A stretch of DNA of 64,000 bases, taken from contig NZ_BMCN01000003.1 of assembly GCF_014635205.1 (NCBI RefSeq), positions 124,001 to 188,000 on the forward strand, written 5' to 3'. Shown piece by piece: positions 9,638 through 16,734 of the stretch; positions within the stretch are counted from its first letter, which is position 1, and the number at the start of each line of letters is the position of its first letter. A program made the position numbers and the translations under genes. Under the pieces are notes generated by a model. It did not search any database, was not told where the DNA came from, and saw only the letters and a list, made by a program, of their open reading frames with translations. Origin of the DNA: Jeotgalicoccus aerolatus. GTDB taxonomy: Bacteria; Bacillota; Bacilli; Staphylococcales; Salinicoccaceae.

Positions 9638-9672
9638 AAAACTCTGAGGAATATTATCTCCTCAGAGTTTTT
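9638..9672 (+). terminator. Rho-independent terminator after the M20 peptidase
   Basis: AAACTCTGAGG pairs with CCTCAGAGTTTTT around a loop of about 10 nt. It closes the transporter-peptidase operon. It also marks the point where base composition changes from AT-rich to more balanced. Confidence 0.9.
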
Positions 9673-9748
9673 ATAGTATTCCCCACTCACATACTATTAT
9701 CTAGTGGTATCATCAATATATTACATATATAGTAACGGAGATTTTTAT

Positions 9749-10924
9749 ATGAACAACATTCGTAACAGAAGCTTCATTAACGATTTAAACACACAAAATA
9801 TTTCCGCCGGTCTCATCACCGGGACACTCGGTATCGTCGGTGCCCCGATCATCGTCATTGAAGCGGCTACAGCGGGTGGTTTTTCTCATATCGAGACCAT
9901 CTCCTGGTTTTACGCTGTACAGTTCTTCGGCGCGCTTTTCGGATTAATTATGGCATTGTACTACCGCATGCCCATAGTCGGTGCGCATTCCATCACCGGC
10001 GTCGCATTTTTAGTCACCGTCACACCGCATTTCACGTATTCCGAACTGGTCGGCGGTTTTATTATCACCGCCATTATCATTACGCTTTTCGGAGTTTCCG
10101 GCATTTTTAAGAAAGTCATGAGCTGGATTCCCCGCGAGATTATTTCAGCCATGCTCGCCGGTATTATTACCAGCTATGTCGTCGGCCTGATTCCCGCAGC
10201 ACAGGATCTTCCGATTGTTGGAATCAGCGCAATTTCCGTCTTTTTTATTTTAACTAAATGGGATTTAAGAATCCCGCCAATGCTCGGTTCTGTTTTAACG
10301 AGCGTCATTGTCTTTTTCATTTTTTATGATTTTGACATGTCCGCATTAGGAACAGATTTTGTTATGCCGATCGTGCATATGCCCGATTTCTCACTGCAGG
10401 GTGCGATTTCTATTTCCATTCCTTTGGCATTGATGATTTTAAGCAATGATGCCACACCGGCTGTGGGTGCGCTCAATCGCGGCGGCTACAATGTTCCAAC
10501 GAACAATATTTTAACAGTCAGCGGAATCTTATCGATTTTTACCAGCTTCTTCGGCGGTCAGTCTGCCAACGTGGCAGGAATGATGACAACGATCGCTTCG
10601 GATGAGGAGTCTGGTGAAACGGATAAACGTTACGTGGCTTCCATTATATCGAGTATTATTATGCTGATTTTCGGGCTGTTTGCCTGGGCACTGGTGCCTT
10701 TAATGTTTGAATTGCCAGAAGCATTAATGGCTATGCTAGCTGGTTTCGTCTTAATCGGTGTATTTGCTTCTACGATGAGAACGAGTTTCTCAAGTTCAAA
10801 AAATACGATGGCAGTTGTTTTTACATTTATTATTTCCGTATCGGGAATTTCAATATTCTACGTCAGTGCGCCGGTATGGGCACTGTTAATCGGAACGATA
10901 TTGGCAAAAGTGGTTAGGAAATAA
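9749..10924 (+). CDS. BenE-family benzoate/purine-type membrane transporter
   Basis: The 391-residue protein has about 12 predicted membrane segments and resembles the BenE branch of the nucleobase:cation symporter fold: an N-terminal ISAGLITGTLG segment, the stretch MPIVGAHSITG, and a DATPAVGALNRGGY loop. BenE proteins are called benzoate:proton symporters, but many have untested substrates, and no benzoate catabolic genes are seen here. The ATG at 9749 has ACGGAG about 9 nt upstream, so it is preferred over the earlier in-frame codon at 9704. The gene stands alone between two terminators. It is the first gene after the AT-rich island. Confidence 0.8.
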   Translation: MNNIRNRSFINDLNTQNISAGLITGTLGIVGAPIIVIEAATAGGFSHIETISWFYAVQFFGALFGLIMALYYRMPIVGAHSITGVAFLVTVTPHFTYSELVGGFIITAIIITLFGVSGIFKKVMSWIPREIISAMLAGIITSYVVGLIPAAQDLPIVGISAISVFFILTKWDLRIPPMLGSVLTSVIVFFIFYDFDMSALGTDFVMPIVHMPDFSLQGAISISIPLALMILSNDATPAVGALNRGGYNVPTNNILTVSGILSIFTSFFGGQSANVAGMMTTIASDEESGETDKRYVASIISSIIMLIFGLFAWALVPLMFELPEALMAMLAGFVLIGVFASTMRTSFSSSKNTMAVVFTFIISVSGISIFYVSAPVWALLIGTILAKVVRK

Positions 10925-10925
10925 G

Positions 10926-10971
10926 AAAATACCGGAGTGTGAAGGTTTCATTCACATGTCCGGTATTTTTT
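10926..10971. terminator. Bidirectional terminator between convergent genes
   Basis: AAAATACCGG pairs with CCGGTATTTTT, with an inner GTGTGAA/TTCACA stem. It separates the BenE-type transporter (plus) from the lipid kinase (minus), overlapping the kinase stop. Confidence 0.9.
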
Positions 10972-11857
10972 ATTCTTCTGTTTTATGCTGTACCAGTGTG
11001 ATCCCGTCTTTTACTACAGAAATTTTCACATCTTCATAGTCGTTAATATCTCCGTCGATATTCATATCTTCTAAATCATTCGACCGAATTTCAATCTGTT
11101 CAGCCGTGAGGTATGTCACTTTCGGATGGTCGGTAATGTCTCCTTTGAAGGCTTTTAAAATAAGCGGTAACAGTTCTTTGAATTTTACTGGTGCCACATT
11201 TAATATGTGCAGGAGGCCGTCATTCGATTTCGCTTCCGGTATCAGTTTTTCTACACTGCCGACCGATGATATTTTAGAAACTACTGTAAATACAGAGTCT
11301 ATTTCCATTTCGACTTGGTCGACCTTCATATTCAGCCGGTAGGTTTTTAAACTGATGATTGTTCGAATGCCGCGGATGAGATAGGCTGCGCGACCCAGCT
11401 TATTTTTTACGGAACTTTTTACTTTGGCGAATGATGTCATGAAGTTGCCGAAAGCAACTAAGTAGCCGGCATAGTTTTCATTAAGTTGAATGGTGTCGAC
11501 TGTTTTAGCAGATGTTGTATCCAATGTTTTCGCAGCGCTCACCGGATTCAGCGGGATATCATTCGCTCTTGCAAAGTCGTTCACTGTTCCTGCAGGGATG
11601 ACTGCTGCCGGAGTTTTTATATTTTCACTGACGAGTATGCTGATCAGTTCGCTGACAGTGCCGTCTCCGCCAGCTACCACAAATAAATCAGTATCCGGTT
11701 CATGTTTCATTACTATGTGTTTAAAGCCGGTCGGCTTCGTATATTTAATGACCGTTTCATAGTCTTGGGATTTTAAATTGCGGATCAGTGCCGCTTCAAG
11801 TTCTGCTTTTTGTCCCATGCCGGCAGTCCGGTTTATAATTGCCAAAGCTTTTTTCAT
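10970..11857 (-). CDS. Diacylglycerol kinase-family lipid kinase
   Basis: The 295-residue protein has the DAGK catalytic fold of the YegS/DgkB family. It begins with the nucleotide-binding strand ALAIINRTAG. The signature AGGDGTVSELIS lies near residues 62-73, and AVIPAGTVNDFARA follows. In Firmicutes, DgkB recycles diacylglycerol from lipoteichoic acid synthesis to phosphatidic acid; other paralogues phosphorylate related lipids. The protein lacks a signal peptide and probably works at the inner face of the membrane. It stands alone on the minus strand. Length fits the family (about 300). Assignment to DgkB itself is not certain because staphylococci carry two such paralogues. Confidence 0.85.
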   Translation of the reverse strand: MKKALAIINRTAGMGQKAELEAALIRNLKSQDYETVIKYTKPTGFKHIVMKHEPDTDLFVVAGGDGTVSELISILVSENIKTPAAVIPAGTVNDFARANDIPLNPVSAAKTLDTTSAKTVDTIQLNENYAGYLVAFGNFMTSFAKVKSSVKNKLGRAAYLIRGIRTIISLKTYRLNMKVDQVEMEIDSVFTVVSKISSVGSVEKLIPEAKSNDGLLHILNVAPVKFKELLPLILKAFKGDITDHPKVTYLTAEQIEIRSNDLEDMNIDGDINDYEDVKISVVKDGITLVQHKTEE

Positions 11858-11974
11858 CGTCCGTCCTCCGTTCTTTGGTGCATGTATGTATACTATTATA
11901 CCGCAACATTACCACTTGTTGGGGCTGGATAAAACACGGAGAATATACTATAGTAATAGCTGATGCTAATACAT

Positions 11975-12045
11975 GCCGGCATAGTTTAATGGCAGAACGC
12001 AGCCATGGTAAGGCTGAAATGCGAGTTCGATTCTCGCTGCCGGCT
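11975..12045 (+). tRNA. tRNA-Thr (anticodon GGT)
   Basis: A complete cloverleaf can be folded. The acceptor stem is GCCGGCA/TGCCGGC, with discriminator T. The D arm is GTT...AAC containing GGC, and the anticodon stem is CAGCC/GGCTG with 7-nt loop ATGGTAA. The T arm is GCGAG-TTCGATT-CTCGC. Loop positions 34-36 read GGT, which decodes ACC/ACT threonine codons. CCA is not encoded. It is a single tRNA, followed after 22 nt by a small membrane protein gene. Confidence 0.9.
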
Positions 12046-12067
12046 TAGTTTAAGGAGAATGCTCAAC

Positions 12068-12361
12068 ATGATTACGATAGGCGCCGTGCTCCTAATTGTT
12101 TTAACTTATGCACTGGTAACAGCAGTGAATTTCTTTAAAGATACAGAACTGAGTAAAGAAGCGAAAGAAAAAATACTGGACAAGTCTTTTAGAGCAGCTT
12201 TTATTACAGTCATTGCAGGCTGGATTGTCTTTGAAATGCTGATGGTTATGCGAATCGATCCATCATTTGAAATATACCGTTTGGTCATGCTCGGTCTTGT
12301 GATTATTTCATTTATCGTCTTCGGTTTGAACTTAAGAGTTCAGAATCATCGCCCGGACTAA
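12068..12361 (+). CDS. Small membrane protein, function unknown
   Basis: The product has 97 residues with three hydrophobic stretches. The first covers about residues 2-20, the second is the segment following AAFITVIAG, and the third is a C-terminal helix. Each is long enough to span the membrane. A short charged cytoplasmic-type loop (KDTELSKEAKEK) lies between the first two. I choose the ATG at 12068 because AAGGAG lies 10 nt upstream; an ATG at 12059 is too close to that site, and earlier in-frame codons lie within the tRNA. I do not recognise a family. It sits just after tRNA-Thr and before a 38-residue ORF. Confidence 0.6.
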   Translation: MITIGAVLLIVLTYALVTAVNFFKDTELSKEAKEKILDKSFRAAFITVIAGWIVFEMLMVMRIDPSFEIYRLVMLGLVIISFIVFGLNLRVQNHRPD

Positions 12362-12436
12362 GTATTAATCTTTTTTAATATTCATTCAGGATGCTATGAT
12401 AAGGAAGACTTTAAATAGAAAGATGCAGGTATTTAT

Positions 12437-12553
12437 ATGAAGAATATGATTATTAGACTGATTAGACAGACGATGAGTGACCCGGTTAAAAGAGAAAAAG
12501 TGATTAATGCGGTGAAACCGTACATTTCCAAATATACAAATAAGAAAAAATAA
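12437..12553 (+). CDS. Possible 38-residue protein
   Basis: A short frame, ATG to TAA, encodes 38 residues beginning MKNMIIRLIRQTMSDP and ending in a lysine-rich tail (YTNKKK). The strongly basic, amphipathic character and a TATGAT-like element at 12395-12400 some 40 nt upstream make it a plausible small gene. The ribosome binding site (AGGT, 8 nt upstream) is weak. The region upstream does not overlap any other gene. No family is recognised. Confidence 0.45.
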   Translation: MKNMIIRLIRQTMSDPVKREKVINAVKPYISKYTNKKK

Positions 12554-12608
12554 GATAAAGGGCTAAGACAATAGCTCATAAAATGTTATCAATTTTGCAC
12601 AAGACAAA

Positions 12609-12666
12609 GAAATCCGTACGTTAGACTCCTGATACACGAGGAAAGCTGACGTACGGATTTTTTTAT
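12609..12666. terminator. Terminator-like hairpin, copy 1 of a dispersed CGTACGT repeat
   Basis: AAATCCGTACGT at the left end pairs with ACGTACGGATTT at the right end, followed by a T tract. The interior contains TTAGACTCCTGA and GAGGAAAGCTG. The same layout and interior words recur at 34458-34516. It can end transcription of the small genes on the left or, in reverse, of the YsnF-like gene on the right. Confidence 0.75.
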
Positions 12667-12695
12667 TATGGATATATTTATGTCCCAATTCCTTT

Positions 12696-13385
12696 TTACT
12701 TGTCTAAGTCTTCGTTTTTTACTTCGCTTACTCTAATATCTTCACGTCTGACTGTGCCGGAGACATGCTCTGTTTTTTCAATGACTTCTTTTCTGACGAT
12801 AATTTCTTCCGTGACGACCTGCTCTTTAATAATCCTGATACGTTCTTTAGTAATCGGGATGCGAATCACATTAAGATCGTCCTCGCCGTCCTCAGTCTGG
12901 TTGTATGTTTCAAACAGCGGTTCGCCTTCTACCGGACGGCGTTCGACTGTGACATTATCCATATTCACAGGAACGTCAAATTCTTCAATTTCTGATTCTG
13001 CATATTTTTCTACGACGACTTCACCCTTATTGACGGAATCTTTATTCACAGAGAGCCGTTCTTTACGGAGTTTAATCGTTTCTTCGTCAGCTGCAGCAGG
13101 TGCTGATGTATCATTTTCAATATATAAGAGCAGTTCACCCTTATTTAATGCATCGGTATACTGACCGGCTTTTTCGTCAGAGACAGCGATATATCTGCTG
13201 AAAATGTCGGCGATATCACGCCCGCCGGCCATCTCTTCTTCAACGCTGGGATAGTCTCTTAAAAAACCTTCAACGCCGCGGTTTGACACCACAATTAATT
13301 TGTTTTCCGGCACGCCGCTGTCGATATGGTGCTGCAGCCTTTCTTGTAAATGCCGTTCATCTTCAATGATTTCAATATGTCCCAC
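12696..13385 (-). CDS. YsnF/AvaK-type stress protein (GSP17M-like N-terminus plus DUF2382)
   Basis: This 229-residue cytoplasmic protein has two parts. Residues 1 to about 95 resemble the general stress protein 17M domain (ENKLIVVSNRGVEGFL). Residues about 100-222 form the DUF2382/YsnF region with characteristic charged strands such as EETIKLRKERLSVNK, PITKERIRIIKEQV and VRKEVIEKTEHV. In Bacillus such proteins are sigma-B dependent; the molecular function is unknown. The GTG start has GGAGG 9 nt upstream. A sigma-B-like promoter lies about 40 nt upstream of the start, and the gene stands alone. Confidence 0.8.
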   Translation of the reverse strand: MGHIEIIEDERHLQERLQHHIDSGVPENKLIVVSNRGVEGFLRDYPSVEEEMAGGRDIADIFSRYIAVSDEKAGQYTDALNKGELLLYIENDTSAPAAADEETIKLRKERLSVNKDSVNKGEVVVEKYAESEIEEFDVPVNMDNVTVERRPVEGEPLFETYNQTEDGEDDLNVIRIPITKERIRIIKEQVVTEEIIVRKEVIEKTEHVSGTVRREDIRVSEVKNEDLDK

Positions 13386-13423
13386 TATGCCAAACCTCCA
13401 TATAAATTAGTAATTAAAGTTAT

Positions 13424-13449
13424 ATTCCCCGTTAAGACTAAGTGCAAAC
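13424..13449 (-). promoter_or_regulatory. Putative sigma-B promoter of the YsnF-like gene
   Basis: On the minus strand, GTTTGC and GGGAAT are separated by 14 bp, close to the Bacillus/Staphylococcus sigma-B consensus GTTTWW-N12-15-GGGWAW. It lies 39 nt before the GTG start. The match is by eye, and the gene's stress-protein identity supports it. Confidence 0.45.
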
Positions 13450-13501
13450 GGCACATGACTTATGATAATGTTTAGTTAAACAAAGCCAAGGGGATGACTT
13501 T

Positions 13502-14275
13502 ATGTTTATAGATGAAATCAAGGCGCTGGTCGAGCGTCAGCCGACCAGTGATATTTCTTACAAAATACAATTTGAAGATCAGGTATACGTCCATAATGAG
13601 CATGTTGTATATCCATCAGCCAGTACGATAAAAGTGCCAATCAGCATTATCAATCTGCAGCAGCATTTTCATAATTATGAAGATACCTTACTGACTGTCG
13701 GTAAGAAAGTCGGCGGCTGTGGTGTCCTTCATACATTACAGGATGTTAAACGTCTGACTTTATGGGATACCATTGTGCTGTCAACGATCGTCTCGGATAA
13801 TACTGCAGCCAATATGCTGATTGATAACATGGGCATTGACCGCATTAATGAAGGGTTTACGGCACTCGGTCTGCACGACACGACATTGGCGCGCAATTAC
13901 TATGACACTGCCGGCATTAAAGACGGCAAGCGAAATGCAACATCTGCTGCAGATATGTTTACTTCCATGCAGTACGTAATTAAAGAAAACGATGTGCTAG
14001 AAGAAAACGTTAGAAAGAACTTTTACGATGTGATGAAAAAACAGCAGATCAACGACAGAGTCGGCGGCTGTTTTAATATCGATGAAGATGATGATGCAGA
14101 GTTTATCGCGTCGAAAACGGGTTCAGTGACTGCACTGGAACATGAATTCGGTATCATTCAGCAAAACGGCAAACAATTAATTTTCTCGATTTTTTCAAAT
14201 CATTGGCCATCTAACCAGGAAGGTAAGTATTTCCTGAATGATATGGGTAAAATTTTTAAGAAATACATGAATTAA
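13502..14275 (+). CDS. Class A beta-lactamase-fold serine hydrolase without signal peptide
   Basis: The 257-residue protein carries the three penicillin-recognising motifs in order: STIK at 41-44 (nucleophile Ser41), SDN at 98-100 and KTG at 205-207. Spacing matches class A beta-lactamases. However, there is no signal peptide or lipobox, so the product should be cytoplasmic. In addition, the omega-loop position that should carry the deacylating Glu (around 131-136, ARNYYD) has none. It is therefore unlikely to be an efficient beta-lactamase; a peptidase, amidase or esterase role is more plausible. The ATG has AAGGGG 9 nt upstream. The next gene starts 22 nt after the stop and is probably co-transcribed. 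Confidence 0.75.
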   Translation: MFIDEIKALVERQPTSDISYKIQFEDQVYVHNEHVVYPSASTIKVPISIINLQQHFHNYEDTLLTVGKKVGGCGVLHTLQDVKRLTLWDTIVLSTIVSDNTAANMLIDNMGIDRINEGFTALGLHDTTLARNYYDTAGIKDGKRNATSAADMFTSMQYVIKENDVLEENVRKNFYDVMKKQQINDRVGGCFNIDEDDDAEFIASKTGSVTALEHEFGIIQQNGKQLIFSIFSNHWPSNQEGKYFLNDMGKIFKKYMN

Positions 14276-14296
14276 ACTAAAGGACTACAGGAGGCA

Positions 14297-14821
14297 ATGA
14301 TGACAACACTTACTTTGCAGGAAGCTATTTTTACAGTCAGTAATCTCCGCACACAGTTAAATAAAGAATATACGAAGTTTGATACAGAATATCGTGTGCC
14401 GATTGCTGTGAATAATGAGAGTGTCGTTAAGGCGGATAAAAAAGAAGATGTGAAAGCGTCACTAAACAAAATAGAAACGGTTAAACAGGATATTATCGCT
14501 TTAAAAGCAGCCATTCATGTTAAAAATACGACGGGCACGATTAATATCGACGGGCAGGAGGCGACGGCATCTGAAGTGCTGGAATCCTTAAAACTGGAGC
14601 GGGATATCGTTAATAATCTGCAGAACAATACGTCCTTCGGTTACAGCAGAGAACGTATTAAAACAGTGTCCGGTGTCGGTATTGTTGAAGAGGGGATTAT
14701 TAACGAAGCAGAAGTGCTTCAGTACATTGAAGAGATGGAAGTGACAGTACACCGGAAATCGATGCTGATTGATAAGTTCAACAGTACTGAAACCGTAGAA
14801 GTGACGCTTCAGTCACTGTAA
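14297..14821 (+). CDS. Cytoplasmic coiled-coil protein, function unknown (DIP1984-like?)
   Basis: The product has 174 residues. Helical, heptad-like stretches at about 5-35, 50-75 and 95-115 surround a short strand-rich insert (TTGTINIDGQEATASE). No signal peptide, membrane segment or catalytic motif is visible. It faintly recalls the DIP1984 family of small helical proteins, but I would not assign it firmly. A strong AGGAGG precedes the ATG. It follows the beta-lactamase-fold gene by 22 nt, so the pair likely forms an operon. Confidence 0.6.
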   Translation: MMTTLTLQEAIFTVSNLRTQLNKEYTKFDTEYRVPIAVNNESVVKADKKEDVKASLNKIETVKQDIIALKAAIHVKNTTGTINIDGQEATASEVLESLKLERDIVNNLQNNTSFGYSRERIKTVSGVGIVEEGIINEAEVLQYIEEMEVTVHRKSMLIDKFNSTETVEVTLQSL

Positions 14822-14833
14822 TAATTTTTGGCA

Positions 14834-15015
14834 GAAATCAGATCATTCCTTATTTGAGAAATTAATGGATTACCATTTACGGCTTACTCATCTATTACGT
14901 TTTAAGAATTCGGATACTGGATACGATACACACATTGTGCTGATCATCTGATTTCGACGGGGGCTTTGCCTCAAAAACTTCCGGACGGAAAGTCTTGCCT
15001 TTAAGACCGTCCATC
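14834..15015 (+). other. Structured non-coding stretch ahead of the TPP riboswitch, possible small RNA
   Basis: No convincing ORF lies between 14822 and 15035. AAATCAGAT near 14836 can pair with ATCTGATTT near 14946, closing a region of about 110 nt. A second strong hairpin follows at 14983-15012, where GGACG...GTCTT pairs with AAGAC...CGTCC. This could be a stable small RNA or an extended leader. I could not match it to a known RNA class with confidence. Confidence 0.3.
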
Positions 15016-15034
15016 ATGTTTAAAATAAAATATA

Positions 15035-15120
15035 AACGGCTGGGGGCGCACTTTAAGTGCTGAGAGATCATATCGACCCTTTGAACCTGTAGGTTAGTAC
15101 CTGCGCAGGGAAGTCTGTGT
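15035..15120 (+). promoter_or_regulatory. TPP riboswitch (THI box)
   Basis: The conserved core words are all present in order: GGGGGCGCAC, then GTGCTGAGAGATCA, then ACCCTTTGAACCTG, then GGTTAGTACCTGCG and CAGGGAAG. A P1 stem can form between ACGGCT and AGTCTGT. It binds thiamin pyrophosphate and should repress tenA through the terminator that follows. Confidence 0.93.
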
Positions 15121-15147
15121 CGATATATGTGCCTGTATATTCATATG

Positions 15148-15177
15148 ACCCGGACCCTCAAAAGGTTCGGGTTTTTA
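15148..15177 (+). terminator. Riboswitch-controlled attenuator terminator
   Basis: ACCCGGACC pairs with GGTTCGGGT (one G-U pair) and is followed by five T residues. It lies between the TPP aptamer and the tenA ribosome binding site, the normal place for a transcription-attenuation terminator. Confidence 0.85.
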
Positions 15178-15211
15178 TCGTCTTCAGCTGTAAAAAAAGG
15201 AGAACAGTTAA

Positions 15212-15892
15212 ATGAAATTTACTGACAGGTTGTGGCGCAGTGTTGAGGATATTTGGAATGGTTATCTCGAGCATCCTTTTGTGGACGGTTTAGGGGCGGG
15301 GACGCTCGATGAAGAGAAATTTCAGCATTGGCTGAAACAGGATTATGTCTACTTAATGGAGTATTCAAGATTGATGGCCATCGGTGCAGATAAGGCGCCG
15401 GATTTAAAGACCATGCAGATGTTTTCGGAGCTGCTGCACGGGACGCTTCACGGTGAGATGGCGCTGCACAGAGCGTATGCAGCTGAGTTCGGAATTTCTG
15501 AAGCGGTGTTATTAGAGACGAGGCCTTCTGCGGTCAATACGGCTTATACGAGCTACATGCTGAATCATGCTTCGCGGGGCGACGCGGCAGCGGTTGCGGC
15601 GTGTCTTCTAGCTTGTGCCTGGAGTTATAATTTTATCGGCAATCATTTAGTCAAAAAGTATCCAAACCAGGAAAACAATCCGTATAAGCAATGGGTAGAT
15701 ACGTATTCAGGTGAAGATTTTACCGAACTGAACGGGACGGCGATGACATTATTAAACGAGCTGGCTGAAGGTAAACCGGAGCGGGAACTCGAGGCGCTTG
15801 AGGAGATTGTTGTGACAACCAGTCTGTATGAATATATGTTTTGGGACATGTGCGAGAAGAAAGAAGCGTGGCCGGTTCAAGCTAAGTTATAG
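15212..15892 (+). CDS. tenA: Thiaminase II / aminopyrimidine aminohydrolase TenA
   Basis: The 226-residue cytoplasmic enzyme hydrolyses aminopyrimidine products of thiamin breakdown to HMP for salvage. Family features are the helical start (FTDRLWRSVEDIW), HWLKQDYVYL with the active-site Asp-Tyr, and LLHGTLHGEMALH. CLLACAWSYNFIG, with the nucleophilic Cys region, follows, and a C-terminal YEYMFWDMCE ends the fold. The ATG has AAGGAG 8 nt upstream. The gene is under a TPP riboswitch. Unlike the tenA-thiD-thiM-thiE operon of staphylococci, no other thiamin gene follows; the next gene is a small lipoprotein. Confidence 0.92.
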   Translation: MKFTDRLWRSVEDIWNGYLEHPFVDGLGAGTLDEEKFQHWLKQDYVYLMEYSRLMAIGADKAPDLKTMQMFSELLHGTLHGEMALHRAYAAEFGISEAVLLETRPSAVNTAYTSYMLNHASRGDAAAVAACLLACAWSYNFIGNHLVKKYPNQENNPYKQWVDTYSGEDFTELNGTAMTLLNELAEGKPERELEALEEIVVTTSLYEYMFWDMCEKKEAWPVQAKL

Positions 15893-16033
15893 ATGGTTAT
15901 CAGTTTTAATAAGTTTTCGAAATTGTTAAGGCTTGGTAAATTAGGTATAAGCATGTTTTACTCTGGGGTATTGTAGATTTAACATCAAGAATCAGTCTGG
16001 AATATAATCTACTTTAAGGAGCTGGAATTCATA

Positions 16034-16231
16034 ATGAAGAAACTTTTAACAGTTGGATCATTAGTTGGAGTATTAGCATTAGCTGCATGCGGCGGAGGCA
16101 CTGAAGAAGAGAGCACAGAGGAAACTGGCACTGAAGAGTCAGGAACTGAAAGCACAGAGACTGAAGACAGCACAGAGACTGAAACAGATACAGAAACTGA
16201 AGATACTGAATCAGACGACGAAGGCGCATAA
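16034..16231 (+). CDS. Small acidic lipoprotein
   Basis: This 65-residue precursor has a typical lipoprotein signal (MKKLL start, hydrophobic core, lipobox LALAAC with Cys19). After the Cys comes a low-complexity tail of Gly, Glu, Thr, Ser and Asp only. The mature part is extremely acidic, with no hydrophobic residues, so it should be an extended, unfolded surface anchor. An AAGGAG site precedes the ATG. A similar gene with the Cys at the same position lies at 21700-21972. Function is unknown; a negatively charged layer in salty conditions or a spacer are possibilities. Confidence 0.75.
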   Translation: MKKLLTVGSLVGVLALAACGGGTEEESTEETGTEESGTESTETEDSTETETDTETEDTESDDEGA

Positions 16232-16260
16232 GCCTATTAAGCAATTGAAATTAGAGTATG

Positions 16261-16312
16261 TATAGAAAAAGGACGTTTGAATCGAGCTTTCGATTTAAAC
16301 GTCCTTTTTCTA
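16261..16312. terminator. Long bidirectional terminator
   Basis: ATAGAAAAAGGACGTTT and AAACGTCCTTTTTCTAT form an almost perfect long stem with inner AATCGA/TCGATT pairing. It separates the acidic lipoprotein (plus) from the ridA-like gene (minus). Confidence 0.9.
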
Positions 16313-16314
16313 TG

Positions 16315-16734
16315 CTATTTTATTTTTGCAATTAACGATATTTCGAGCGGAGCATTGCCTGGCAATGACGACACACCCACTGCAGCTCTTGAACCGGTAA
16401 TGCCGGTACCAAAAGTTTCTGCAAGATAGCCGGAAGCAAAGTCAGCAATTTGTGAATGTGCTGTAAAGTCTTCTGATGAATTGACGTAAACGGTCATCAT
16501 GATCATTTGTTCGATGGACTCATTATCCTCGAGCTGTTCTTGAATGACCTGAACGGCATTTTTAACAGCCTGCTGGGTAATCTGTTCGTATTCCGTTAAA
16601 TCTGTTTCACTATTCAGCTTGCCTGTTTTAATCAGTTTTCCATTTATTTTCGGTGTAATGCCTGACGTGTACACTCTATTGCCATCGCGTGTGGCCAGCT
16701 TATAATTACCGTTTGGAATCACATTATTTTTCAT
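16315..16734 (-). CDS. RidA/YjgF-family enamine/imine deaminase
   Basis: The product has 139 residues with the RidA fold. It has the N-terminal strand segment NRVYTSGITP and the QAVKNAVQVIQEQL helix. The C-terminal signature follows, with the conserved Arg in TGSRAAVGVSSLPGNAPLEI. RidA proteins hydrolyse reactive enamines released by PLP enzymes. Its start overlaps the end of the upstream aminotransferase gene by 11 bp, so the pair is translationally coupled. This supports a role in quenching intermediates from that enzyme. It is probably a RidA subfamily member rather than the housekeeping RidA. Confidence 0.85.
   Translation of the reverse strand: MKNNVIPNGNYKLATRDGNRVYTSGITPKINGKLIKTGKLNSETDLTEYEQITQQAVKNAVQVIQEQLEDNESIEQMIMMTVYVNSSEDFTAHSQIADFASGYLAETFGTGITGSRAAVGVSSLPGNAPLEISLIAKIK

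Noticed and set aside
11490..11762. Plus-strand frame opposite the lipid kinase
   Set aside because: Shadow of the kinase gene, without family resemblance or start signals.
11975..12045. tRNA as attachment site of an integrated element
   Set aside because: No integrase gene, no repeated tRNA 3' end and no composition shift beside it.
14940..15010. tmRNA (ssrA) start, because of GATTTCGAC
   Set aside because: The other conserved tmRNA parts (tag frame, T arm, 3' acceptor half) are absent in the following 300 nt.
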